Shown here: in pieces, positions 52,351 to 60,664 of the stretch
Layout of the letters: every line of letters starts with the position of its first letter
Position numbering within the stretch: position 1 is the first letter of the stretch
Assembly (NCBI RefSeq): GCF_002419965.1
Contig: NZ_DIHC01000015.1
Span: forward strand, 116,671-180,670
Direction of reading: 5' to 3'
Source: Pseudomonas sp. UBA5706
GTDB lineage: Bacteria > Pseudomonadota > Gammaproteobacteria > Pseudomonadales > Pseudomonadaceae
DNA length: 64,000 nt
The notes under the pieces: generated by a model
What the model was told of the DNA's origin: nothing
Databases searched by the model: none
The model's input: only the letters and a program-made list of their open reading frames with translations
Translations under genes and position numbers: made by a program

Positions 52351-53036
52351 GCGTGTCATTGAGTCGCCTGGAGCGTCAGCTCGGCTATACCTTCAAGGAC
52401 CAGGAACTGATGGTCCTGGCGTTGACCCACCGCAGTTTCGCCGGGCGCAACAACGAGCGTCTGGAATTCCTCGGTGATGCCATTCTTAATTTCGTCGCCG
52501 GTGAGGCGCTGTTCGAACGCTTTCCTCAGGCGCGCGAAGGTCAGTTGTCGCGCTTGCGCGCACGGCTGGTGAAAGGCGAGACCCTGGCCCTGCTGGCCCG
52601 TGGTTTCGATCTGGGTGAATACCTGCGCCTGGGCTCTGGCGAGTTGAAGAGCGGCGGTTTCCGTCGCGAGTCGATTCTGGCCGATGCTCTGGAAGCGTTG
52701 ATCGGGGCGATTTACCTGGATGCCGGCATGGAGGCTGCGCGTGATCGTGTCCTGGCTTGGCTGACCACCGAGTTCGATAGCCTGACGCTGGTCGACACCA
52801 ACAAGGACCCGAAGACCCGACTGCAGGAATTCCTCCAGTCTCGCGCCTGTGAGTTGCCGCGTTACGAAGTGGTGGACATCCAGGGCGAACCGCATTGCCG
52901 AACGTTTTTCGTCGAATGCGAGATCACCTTATTGAACGAGAAAAGCCGGGGACAAGGTGTTAGCCGTCGCATTGCCGAACAGGTAGCCGCGGCCGCAGCC
53001 CTCATCGCCCTGGGTGTGGAGAATGGCAATGACTGA
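52347..53036 (+). CDS. rnc: Ribonuclease III
   Basis: A 229-residue double-strand-specific RNase. The catalytic domain signature NNERLEFLGDAILNFVAGEAL carries the metal-binding Glu and Asp; ADALEALIGAIYLDAG is the second half of the active site. A dsRNA-binding domain follows (KTRLQEFLQSRACELPRYEVV). The start is GTG, in a 4-bp overlap with the preceding gene. It processes rRNA precursors and regulates mRNAs. Confidence 0.96.
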   Translation: MSVSLSRLERQLGYTFKDQELMVLALTHRSFAGRNNERLEFLGDAILNFVAGEALFERFPQAREGQLSRLRARLVKGETLALLARGFDLGEYLRLGSGELKSGGFRRESILADALEALIGAIYLDAGMEAARDRVLAWLTTEFDSLTLVDTNKDPKTRLQEFLQSRACELPRYEVVDIQGEPHCRTFFVECEITLLNEKSRGQGVSRRIAEQVAAAAALIALGVENGND

Positions 53037-53931
53037 TTCAACTGCAACACGCTGTGGCTATGTCGCCATCGTTGGCCGGCCAAACGTGGGCAAGTCAACG
53101 CTGTTGAACCACATCCTTGGGCAAAAGCTGGCGATTACCTCGCGCAAACCCCAGACCACGCGGCACAACATGCTGGGTATCAAGACCGAGGGCGACGTGC
53201 AGGCGATTTATGTTGATACCCCCGGCATGCACAAGAACAGTGACAAAGCACTGAACCGCTACATGAACAAGACTGCTTCAGCGGCATTGAAGGACGTCGA
53301 TGTGGTGATCTTTGTCGTGGACCGCACCAAGTGGACCGACGAGGACCAGATGGTGCTGGAGCGCGTTCAGTATGTGACCGGCCCCTTGATCGTCGCGCTC
53401 AACAAGACCGACCGTATCGAAGACAAGGCTGAGCTGATGCCGCATTTGTCCTGGTTGCAGGAGCAGCTGCCGAACGCGCAGATCATTCCGATTTCCGCGC
53501 AGCAGGGCCATAACCTCGAGGCGCTGGAAAAAGTGATCGCCGAGCACCTGCCAGAAAATGACCACTTCTTCCCGGAAGACCAGATCACCGACCGTAGCAG
53601 TCGCTTCCTGGCCGCTGAACTGGTGCGTGAGAAGATCATGCGTCAGTTGGGCGCCGAGCTGCCGTACCAGATCACGGTAGAAATCGAAGAATTCAAGCAG
53701 CAGGGCAAGACCCTGCACATTCACGCGCTGATCCTGGTCGAGCGTGATGGCCAGAAGAAAATCATCATTGGCGACAAGGGCGAGCGCATCAAGCGTATCG
53801 GTTCCGATGCCCGTCGTGACATGGAAGTGCTGTTCGATTCCAAAGTAATGCTCAATCTGTGGGTCAAGGTCAAAGGCGGCTGGTCCGACGATGAGCGTGC
53901 CCTGCGCTCGTTGGGTTACGGCGACTTGTAA
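53029..53931 (+). CDS. era: GTPase Era
   Basis: A 300-residue GTPase needed for 30S subunit maturation. G-domain motifs are GRPNVGKSTLLN, DTPGMH and NKTD; the C-terminal KH domain has KIIIGDKGERIKRIGSDAR. The chosen ATG at 53029 lies 8 bp inside rnc with GGAG seven bases upstream; an ATG six bases earlier is too close to it. Confidence 0.96.
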   Translation: MTDSTATRCGYVAIVGRPNVGKSTLLNHILGQKLAITSRKPQTTRHNMLGIKTEGDVQAIYVDTPGMHKNSDKALNRYMNKTASAALKDVDVVIFVVDRTKWTDEDQMVLERVQYVTGPLIVALNKTDRIEDKAELMPHLSWLQEQLPNAQIIPISAQQGHNLEALEKVIAEHLPENDHFFPEDQITDRSSRFLAAELVREKIMRQLGAELPYQITVEIEEFKQQGKTLHIHALILVERDGQKKIIIGDKGERIKRIGSDARRDMEVLFDSKVMLNLWVKVKGGWSDDERALRSLGYGDL

Positions 53932-53973
53932 GACGCAGGGGCCGCGCATCACTCCCATGATGCCGTGCCGACC

Positions 53974-54008
53974 CCCTGTAGCAGTACGGCGACCGTGCTG
54001 TTACAGGG
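53974..54008. repeat. 16-bp-arm inverted repeat between era and recO
   Basis: The arms CCCTGTAGCAGTACGG and CCGTGCTGTTACAGGG pair with two mismatches around a 3-base loop. No T-run follows. It is inside a continuous plus-strand gene series, so it is either an RNA-processing or stability hairpin or a REP-like element. Confidence 0.6.
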
Positions 54009-54054
54009 CATAGTCTGGGGCCGTGTTCACGTCACGTCGGTTATCGAGAAACCC

Positions 54055-54744
54055 ATGTCCCCAACCCCTCCACTTGGCCAACTTGCCTATGTCCTGCACT
54101 CCCGGGCATACCGCGAGAACAGCGCGCTGGTCGACTTCATTACGCCCCAGGGCCGCTTGCGAGCGGTGCTGCGCAGTGCCCGGGGCAAAGCGGGCTCGCT
54201 GGCGCGGCCGTTTGTGCCACTGGAAGTCGAATTTCGCGGCAAGAGCGAGTTGAAGAACGTTGGGCGGATGGAGAGCGCAGGTCTGGCGGCCTGGCTCGAA
54301 GGCGAGGCGCTGTTCAGCGGCCTGTACCTCAATGAGTTGTTGATTCGCCTGTTGCCCGCCGAAGATCCGCATCCCGGCGTGTTCGAGCATTACGCCGCGA
54401 CCTTGATGGCGCTGGCTGAAGGGCGCGCGCTGGAACCGCTGTTGCGTTCTTTCGAGTGGCGTCTGCTGGATGACCTGGGTTACGGTTTTGCCCTCGAAGC
54501 AGACGTTAACGGCGACCCCCTGGCCGCAGATGGCATGTATCGCCTGCAAGTAGATGCCGGGCTTGAGCGTGTGTATTTGTTGCAGCCCGGTCTGTTTCAG
54601 GGTGCCGAGCTGTTGGCGATGTCTGAGGCGGACTGGAGCGCGCCGGGCGCCTTGTCGGCAGCCAAGCGTCTGATGCGTCAGGCGCTGGCCGTGCATTTGG
54701 GCGGCCGTCCGTTGGTGAGTCGGGAATTGTTTCGCAAGCCTTGA
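54055..54744 (+). CDS. recO: DNA repair protein RecO
   Basis: A 229-residue protein. The N-terminal OB fold (AYVLHSRAYRENSALVDFITPQGRLRAVLRSARG) is followed by a helical zinc-finger-like region (YLNELLIRLLPAEDPHPGVFEHYA). RecO helps load RecA at ssDNA gaps with RecR/RecF. The start at 54055 gives MSPTPPLGQLAYVLHSR; upstream open frame is non-homologous. Confidence 0.93.
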   Translation: MSPTPPLGQLAYVLHSRAYRENSALVDFITPQGRLRAVLRSARGKAGSLARPFVPLEVEFRGKSELKNVGRMESAGLAAWLEGEALFSGLYLNELLIRLLPAEDPHPGVFEHYAATLMALAEGRALEPLLRSFEWRLLDDLGYGFALEADVNGDPLAADGMYRLQVDAGLERVYLLQPGLFQGAELLAMSEADWSAPGALSAAKRLMRQALAVHLGGRPLVSRELFRKP

Positions 54745-54813
54745 TGAAGGCCTGGTTGTCAGTCAGCGCAGACGTACACCGTCTGTTCAGATCAAATTTT
54801 TCAGGAGAACAAC

Positions 54814-55560
54814 GTGACCCACAGCCCCCGCATTCTGCTCGGTGTGAACATTGACCATGTGGCGACGTTGCGCCAGGCCCGTGGCACCCGTTATCCCGAC
54901 CCGGTAAAGGCCGCTCTGGATGCTGAAGAAGCCGGTGCCGACGGGATTACCGTGCACCTGCGTGAAGATCGCCGGCACATTCAGGAGCGTGACGTCCTGT
55001 TGCTCAAGGATGTGCTGCAAACGCGCATGAACTTCGAAATGGGCGTCACTGAAGAGATGATGACCTTTGCCGAGCGCATTCGTCCGGCGCACATCTGCCT
55101 GGTCCCTGAAACCCGACAGGAGCTGACCACCGAAGGCGGCCTCGACGTAGCCGGCCAGCAAGCGCGGATCAAGGCAGCGGTCGAGCGGCTATCGGCTATC
55201 GGCAGTGAGGTGTCGCTGTTTATCGATGCCGACGAGCGTCAGATCGAGGCGTCGGCACGCGTGGGTGCTCCTACCATCGAGCTGCACACAGGCCGTTATG
55301 CCGATGCCCAAACCCCGACCGACGTGGCGCAAGAACTCAAGCGGATTGCCGATGGTGTGGCGTTCGGTCTGGGCCAGGGCCTGATCGTCAACGCCGGTCA
55401 TGGCCTGCATTACCATAACGTTGAGGCGGTCGCGGCGATCAAGGGCATCAACGAGCTGAACATCGGCCATGCGCTGGTGGCACATGCCTTGTTTGTGGGG
55501 TTCAAGTCGGCCGTTGCGCAAATGAAGGCGTTGATTCTGGCCGCTGCTGCCAACGCCTGA
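54814..55560 (+). CDS. pdxJ: Pyridoxine 5'-phosphate synthase
   Basis: A 248-residue TIM-barrel enzyme starting at GTG after AGGAGAACAAC. Family motifs include GVNIDHVATLRQARGT, ADGITVHLREDRRHIQ, the catalytic His/Glu region and LGQGLIVNAGHGLHYHNV. It condenses 1-deoxyxylulose-5-phosphate with 3-amino-1-hydroxyacetone phosphate to form PNP, in the conserved recO-pdxJ order. Confidence 0.96.
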   Translation: MTHSPRILLGVNIDHVATLRQARGTRYPDPVKAALDAEEAGADGITVHLREDRRHIQERDVLLLKDVLQTRMNFEMGVTEEMMTFAERIRPAHICLVPETRQELTTEGGLDVAGQQARIKAAVERLSAIGSEVSLFIDADERQIEASARVGAPTIELHTGRYADAQTPTDVAQELKRIADGVAFGLGQGLIVNAGHGLHYHNVEAVAAIKGINELNIGHALVAHALFVGFKSAVAQMKALILAAAANA

Positions 55561-55699
55561 GCGACGTCATTGCTGTGAGGCCATCGCATAAACGCATGGC
55601 TTCTTATGCCCTCTATGTCCTTTTAGCCATCCGGCTCGCCGGCGGCGGCCGTGATAAAGACGTCGCCGCAAGCCGGACGGCTGCACGGGTTGCGCGTGT

Positions 55700-56659
55700 T
55701 TAAGGCTTGCGTCCCACAATGACCGCACGCCTTGGCGCAGGCAGGCCTTCCACGGTTTTACTGTGATCACTCGGATCGAGGAAGTCGCTCAGCGACTGAT
55801 ACTTCATCCACTCAGTCCCGCGTTGTTCTTCAACCGTGGTGGTACTGACATCCACGCAGCGCACGTCGACAAACCCGGCGCGGCGCAGCCACCGTTCCAG
55901 CGCAGGTACCGACGGCAGGAACCAGACATTGCGCATCTGTGAATAACGATCTTCAGGGACCAGCACCTGATGCACATCGCCCTCGACCACCATCGTCTCC
56001 AGGACCAATTCCCCGCCTCTGACCAGACAGTCCTTGAGCGCCAGCAAGTGATCGATGGGTGACTTGCGGTGATACAGCACGCCCATGGAGAACACCGTGT
56101 CGAAACCTTCAAGCCGCGCAGGCAGGTCCTCCAGGGCGAACGGCAGATGCCACGCAGGCAGATCAGGCAGATAACGCTGCATCGCCTGGAACTGGCAGAA
56201 GAACAGCCAGTTCGGGTCCACGCCGATTACGCTGTCGGCCCCGGCACCGAGCATGCGCCATTGGTAATAACCGTTACCGCATCCCACATCCAGCACCCGC
56301 TTGCCCGCCAGGTCCAGATGCGGTGACACCCGCGACCATTTCCAGTCCGAGCGCCATTCGGTGTCGATGTGTACACCAAAGACATCGAAAGGCCCCTTGC
56401 GCCAGGGCGACAGGCCCATCAGCGCTGCGCGGGCCTGTTCGCGGGTCGCATCGTCGCAATCGGCATCAACAATGAAGGCTTCCTTGAGTTCGACCCGGCT
56501 CGGCGTCAGCCGAGGCAGGGCATCCAGGGCGCCTTGCCAGCGCTCCAGATCGCCATGGCCTTTTTCTATCTTCGCATCGAGTTGGGCCTGTAACGTTTGC
56601 GCCCAGGCATAAAGAGGCGTGCCCGCCAGGCGGCGGACCAGAGGAGCGAGATCGATCAT
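55700..56659 (-). CDS. cmoB: tRNA U34 carboxymethyltransferase CmoB
   Basis: A 319-residue SAM-fold enzyme. Motifs are GPFDVFGVHIDTEWRSDWKW, RVLDVGCGNGYYQWRM (cofactor site), GVDPNWLFFCQFQA and MGVLYHRKSPIDHL. With carboxy-SAM from CmoA it makes 5-carboxymethoxyuridine in the tRNA wobble position. Its start overlaps the cmoA stop by 4 bp. Confidence 0.95.
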   Translation of the reverse strand: MIDLAPLVRRLAGTPLYAWAQTLQAQLDAKIEKGHGDLERWQGALDALPRLTPSRVELKEAFIVDADCDDATREQARAALMGLSPWRKGPFDVFGVHIDTEWRSDWKWSRVSPHLDLAGKRVLDVGCGNGYYQWRMLGAGADSVIGVDPNWLFFCQFQAMQRYLPDLPAWHLPFALEDLPARLEGFDTVFSMGVLYHRKSPIDHLLALKDCLVRGGELVLETMVVEGDVHQVLVPEDRYSQMRNVWFLPSVPALERWLRRAGFVDVRCVDVSTTTVEEQRGTEWMKYQSLSDFLDPSDHSKTVEGLPAPRRAVIVGRKP

Positions 56660-57399
56660 GGCAGGGCAATCAAGGAGGCGAAATTAAGGCACTGAAACCA
56701 GGGCACGACTTTGGAAAAACCAGCGGCCAACAGACGTGCGCGGTGCTGCTCAAGGCTGTCGGGCTTCATCACGTTTTCGATGGCGCTGCGCTTCTGGGCG
56801 ATTTCCAGTTCGCTATAGCCATTGGCGCGCTTGAAGGTCACGTGCAGGTCAGTCAGCAATGCGTGCTCTTGAGTGTCGTCGAAACGCAGCTTCTCGGAGA
56901 GGATCAACGCGCCCCCCGGCAGCAGCGACTGACGAATACGGCCGAGCAGCGCCAGACGTTGATCAGGGGCGATGAACTGCAGGGTGAAGTTCAGTGCCAC
57001 CACCGAAGCCGGTTGAAACTCAAGCGCAAGGATATCGCCTTCGATGACCTCCACTGGCAGCAACTCCTGGAACATCGAATCCTGCCCGTTCAGGTACTCT
57101 CGGCAGCGTTCGACCATGGCCGTGGAATTGTCGATGGCGATGACCCGGCAATCTTCGGTGCGCACGTGGCGACGCAGCGCCTGGGTGACCGCGCCCAGCG
57201 AGCTGCCAAGGTCATACAGGACACTGTGGGGCTGCGCGAATTGTGACGCGAGCACACCAAGGTTCTCGACGATGGTCGGATAGCCCGGCACCGAACGCTT
57301 GATCATGTCCGGGAACACCCGCACCACGTCCTCGTTGAAAGCGAAGTCAGGCACCTGTAGCAGGGGCTGGGCGAATAGGCGGTCGGGTTCTTGGCTCAC
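56656..57399 (-). CDS. cmoA: Carboxy-SAM synthase CmoA
   Basis: A 247-residue SAM-fold enzyme. It has FNEDVVRVFPDMIKRSVPGYPTIVENLG, the cofactor motif VLYDLGSSLGAVTQALR and VALNFTLQFIAPDQR. It converts SAM and prephenate to carboxy-S-adenosylmethionine for CmoB. The cmoA-cmoB operon is complete. Confidence 0.95.
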   Translation of the reverse strand: MSQEPDRLFAQPLLQVPDFAFNEDVVRVFPDMIKRSVPGYPTIVENLGVLASQFAQPHSVLYDLGSSLGAVTQALRRHVRTEDCRVIAIDNSTAMVERCREYLNGQDSMFQELLPVEVIEGDILALEFQPASVVALNFTLQFIAPDQRLALLGRIRQSLLPGGALILSEKLRFDDTQEHALLTDLHVTFKRANGYSELEIAQKRSAIENVMKPDSLEQHRARLLAAGFSKVVPWFQCLNFASLIALP

Positions 57400-57535
57400 G
57401 GTGATTCCGATGGATAGGGCGGGATGGATGTCACGAAAAGTCCGGCATTTTAGCCATTGTGCCGCGATGCCGAAACCTCATCTCATCGTTCGCCTTGCCT
57501 GACCTGCGATCCGGGCTGACGACGGTCCCAAACCA

Positions 57536-58198
57536 CTAATGGCGCCAAGATCCGTGTTCCACCTCGACATCCCGTTGCGCTTGAGCCAATGCCTGCGTCA
57601 GGCCCTGTCGGTCCAGCGGGACGCAATAAGCGGGTTTGGCCCTTTCAAATCGCCAACTGTCATCCAGGCTGCCAGCGTCTACTGCATCGAAGCCGATCTG
57701 GTCGAGCAAGTCCGCTACCCGTTGTGTGGCCGCAGGGTCATCGCTGGCGACGGGCAGTGCGCGGCGATCGTCTGCCCCTCGCGGGCGAGCATCGCTGAGC
57801 AGGTCGGCGGCCGGAATCGAGTTGAACGCTTTGACCACTGTCGATTGCGCCAGGTGCTCGGCAAGCAAGCGGCTGGTGGTGGTTTGGCGGCGGTCAAGCG
57901 CGGCGATGTGGCCGTCTCGGTCGGGGTAGTAGTTGTTGGCGTCGAGCACGATCTTGCCCTTAAGCAGGTCGGCCGGCAGGCTGCGGTAGTGTTCCAGCGG
58001 TATGGCCACCAGCACCATGTCACCGAATTGCGCCGCTTGCTCGAGCGTGCCGATTTGCGAGCCACGGATACCTGCCGCCACGCTGGTCAGCGTCTTTGGC
58101 CCTCTGGAGTTGCTGAGCATCGCTTCGTGCCCGGCCTGCAGGAGAAGCTGGGCGACCGCGCGTCCAATGAACCCTGCCCCGATGATTCCAATCTTCAT
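57536..58198 (-). CDS. NADP-dependent F420-reductase-like oxidoreductase
   Basis: A 220-residue Rossmann protein with the dinucleotide motif KIGIIGAGFIGRAVAQLLLQAG at the N-terminus, SNSRGPKTL after the second strand (fits NADP), and VVKAFNSIPAADLL, typical of the F420-oxidoreductase-like family that includes NADPH:F420 reductases and related proteins in bacteria without F420. GGAGGA precedes the ATG at 58198. It is divergent from a LysR gene 100 bp away, which probably regulates it. Confidence 0.78.
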   Translation of the reverse strand: MKIGIIGAGFIGRAVAQLLLQAGHEAMLSNSRGPKTLTSVAAGIRGSQIGTLEQAAQFGDMVLVAIPLEHYRSLPADLLKGKIVLDANNYYPDRDGHIAALDRRQTTTSRLLAEHLAQSTVVKAFNSIPAADLLSDARPRGADDRRALPVASDDPAATQRVADLLDQIGFDAVDAGSLDDSWRFERAKPAYCVPLDRQGLTQALAQAQRDVEVEHGSWRH

Positions 58199-58297
58199 GT
58201 CGATTCCTCCTTCAGTGAAGTGAATCGCTATGATGATTGCCAACCACGGATGGATAAATGACCATTCAGGAATTAGTCCAACTACCAGGAGTAGCGA

Positions 58298-59194
58298 ATG
58301 ATCGACCGGCTGAGTAGCATGAACGCGTTTGTCGTGGCCGCCGATGAGGGCTCATACGCAGCTGCCGCGCGGCGTTTGGAGATATCTGCACAAATGGTCG
58401 CAAAGCATGTTGCAGCGCTGGAACAACGGCTCGGCGCACGCCTGCTCAACCGCACGACACGTCGACAAAGCCTGACCGAGGTGGGAAGCGCGTACTACGA
58501 GCGCTGCAAACATATTCTGATCGAAGCTGAGGCAGCCGACTCGCTGGCTCAAGTCATGAATACGACGCCACGGGGCAAGCTGCGCATCAGCGCACCGGTA
58601 ACGTTCGGTTCTTGGGGCCTGATGCCGTTCATTACCGGTTTTCTGCGGCGCTACCCCGAGGTGGAGATCGATCTGCACCTGACCGATCGCTATGTCGATT
58701 TGGTCGAGGAGGGTTATGAAGCCGCGTTTCGTCTCGGTCCTGTCGCCACTTCCACCCTGGTGGCAAGGCCGTTGGCGCCATACCGGCTGGTGGTCTGCGC
58801 CGCGCCTTCGTATCTTCAGGCACGCGGCGTTCCGCAGGTTCCTGCCGACCTGGCCGATCACGAATGCCTGGGCTACGCCTATTGGTCGCGTCCGCCTGAC
58901 GCTCACTGGCAGTTTTACGAAAACGCCAGGTTGCTGAGCGTTCAGGTCACTGGCCGTTTGCGGGTCAACGAGAGCAAGGCGCTGCTGTCGGCGGCCATCG
59001 ATGGATTCGGCGTGCTGCAAGGTCCGGCCGACTTCCTGCAACCCGCTGTAGCGGCGGGCGATCTGGTGCCGTTATTGACCGAATTCGAGATTCCCGGTCG
59101 CCAGATGCACTTGTTGTATCCGGCTGACCGCCAGCGAACCGCCAAGCTCAGGAGCTTTATCGATGCGGCGGTGGAATATTTCGCGCCGCTATAG
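58298..59194 (+). CDS. LysR-family transcriptional regulator
   Basis: A 298-residue regulator with the N-terminal helix-turn-helix (SMNAFVVAADEGSYAAAARRLEISAQMVAKHVAALEQRLG) and a full effector domain (GKLRISAPVTFGSWGLMPFITGFLRRYPEVEIDL). It is divergent from the F420-reductase-like gene and presumably controls it and itself. The inducer is unknown. Confidence 0.88.
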   Translation: MIDRLSSMNAFVVAADEGSYAAAARRLEISAQMVAKHVAALEQRLGARLLNRTTRRQSLTEVGSAYYERCKHILIEAEAADSLAQVMNTTPRGKLRISAPVTFGSWGLMPFITGFLRRYPEVEIDLHLTDRYVDLVEEGYEAAFRLGPVATSTLVARPLAPYRLVVCAAPSYLQARGVPQVPADLADHECLGYAYWSRPPDAHWQFYENARLLSVQVTGRLRVNESKALLSAAIDGFGVLQGPADFLQPAVAAGDLVPLLTEFEIPGRQMHLLYPADRQRTAKLRSFIDAAVEYFAPL

Positions 59195-59208
59195 CGGTGG
59201 TGCGTCGA

Positions 59209-59601
59209 TCAGTTAACCGTGATCGCGCAATCGAATGTACGCTCGGGTCGCACTTCCGGTGCCCACGGCTGTTGGTAGACCATCATCAAATGGCCGCTGC
59301 CTGCATTGGCAGCCTTGTAGCGCCAGACCGACTGGCCTGACGTGCCGACCATGCCGACGTCTTCCGGGGTGTTGAACACTTCCGGGCCGAGCGCGCTGAG
59401 GATCGACGGGGCAGGGTTTTGCATTAGCCAGCGATGCCCGGTGGTGGGGTTGCTGGGAAGCATGAGCATCAGGGTCTGGCCGGTCTTGAGAGTGAGCGGG
59501 CAGTCTTTCTGATCTTCCAGGGACACGATCTGTTTCGGTTGCTGGGCGCAGGCGGCGAGCAGGGCAAGGCTCAGCGGGACAAGCAGACGGGCAGGGGTCA
59601 T
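59209..59601 (-). CDS. Chagasin-like (family I42) cysteine-protease-inhibitor lipoprotein
   Basis: A 130-residue protein. A lipoprotein signal ends in LAAC (cysteine near 18). The mature domain has the I42 binding loop NPTTGHRW, a G-Q-S-V-W-R-Y strand pattern and a late YQQPWAPEVRPERTF, the known chagasin pattern. It is predicted as a periplasmic or outer-membrane inhibitor of papain-type proteases. GGAG precedes the ATG at 59601. It is convergent with the LysR gene. Confidence 0.78.
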   Translation of the reverse strand: MTPARLLVPLSLALLAACAQQPKQIVSLEDQKDCPLTLKTGQTLMLMLPSNPTTGHRWLMQNPAPSILSALGPEVFNTPEDVGMVGTSGQSVWRYKAANAGSGHLMMVYQQPWAPEVRPERTFDCAITVN

Positions 59602-59703
59602 AGGGGCTCCGGTCGTGGGCAACTTGAGGAGGAGCATATCCTTGAGGTTGGCAAACAGCCACTCGATAATGACGCTCGCCTTACGCCAAGCCAGGAGGTC
59701 CAG

Positions 59704-60344
59704 ATGCGAGCTGAACATCTAGGCTGGGCTGATCTATGTATCTTCATGCATGTGGCACGGTGCGAGAACCTTTCCAAAGCAGGCAAACAGCTGAAGATTG
59801 ATCAGTCTACGGTCTGCAGAAGAATCAACCCGCTAGAGTATTGCCTGGGCCTCAGCCTGTTCGAGCGCGGCAGCTCAGGATTGCAGTTGAACGAGCAGGG
59901 AGTGCGATTACTTGCCCAGGTTGAGTTAATGGGCAACGGATTTTCCGGGTTGCTGGAGGAGCTCTCCAGTGGAACCAACGAAGTGTCGGGGCGTGTAAGC
60001 GTGGGAACCATGGAAGGCCTTGCCTCCCTCTATCTCACCCGCCAGATCCCGAAATTGCAGGTGTTGCACCCCAACGTGACTCTGGAGCTTGTAACGTCCA
60101 CGCACCCACTTCAGGTGAGCCGGCGAGAGGCCGATGTTTTTCTGGGTTATTTCGAACCCATAGATCACAGCTTTCATTCTGAGCTGTTGGCTGGTTTCGA
60201 TCTCGATCTTGACGCCTGTGACGATTACATTGCCGCCAAAGGAATGCCGAACGCTTAGAACCTGGAACAACACGATTTCGTAGGCTACATCGAGGGTTGA
60301 TTCAGATCGATGCGGTGAGATGGCTGGATGAGCTGATCGAAAAA
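59704..60344 (+). pseudogene. Decayed LysR-family regulator gene
   Basis: A good ribosome site AGGAGG and an intact LysR N-terminus (helix-turn-helix LSKAGKQLKIDQSTVCRRINPLE) lead into an effector domain that stops at TAG 60256-60258, after only 184 residues. Downstream the same frame continues recognisable LysR sequence (NLEQHDFVGYIEG) to a TGA near 60300, then homology shifts frame (IQIDAVRWLDELIEK). At least one nonsense change and one frameshift have occurred. A short DNA-binding fragment could still be made. Confidence 0.78.
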
Positions 60345-60540
60345 GGTTTGACCTACGCGACGTTCGACCTGAACGATTGCATCGAGCCCAAGCAGTTTCA
60401 CGACACACGGGCTACTACAATCGCTTTGATGTGTTTGATCGGACCATCGATCGGTGCCGCATCATTCCGGCTACGTTCAAAGACGCCGACGAAACGAACC
60501 GGCCGGAAACTCGAAGCGCTGCCCACGCTGGATTAAGCCT
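60345..60540 (+). pseudogene. Unidentified coding remnant joined to the LysR pseudogene
   Basis: Directly after the LysR remnant the sequence reads TYATFDLNDCIEPKQFHD in one frame and HTGYYNRFDVFDRTIDR in another, like a single protein broken by a frameshift. No start, full domain or known family can be assigned. Confidence 0.4.
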
Positions 60541-60615
60541 CAGGACGAGGTGCGCAGCGGCGCAGGCGTTGTGTCGAATACGAGCTACCGACTGACACAT
60601 CCCGTGCGTCAGCAA

Positions 60616-60655
60616 GCCGGCTTCTCAAGGGGGTATATCCCCTCGTGAAGCCGGC
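60616..60655 (-). terminator. Long hairpin after the Lon-family gene
   Basis: The arms GCCGGCTTC/GAAGCCGGC enclose an inner AGGGGG/CCCCT pairing. It lies just past the stop of the Lon-family gene. The minus-strand T-run is poor, so it may be an inefficient terminator or an mRNA-end stabiliser. Confidence 0.55.
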
Positions 60656-60664
60656 GCGGCGTGG

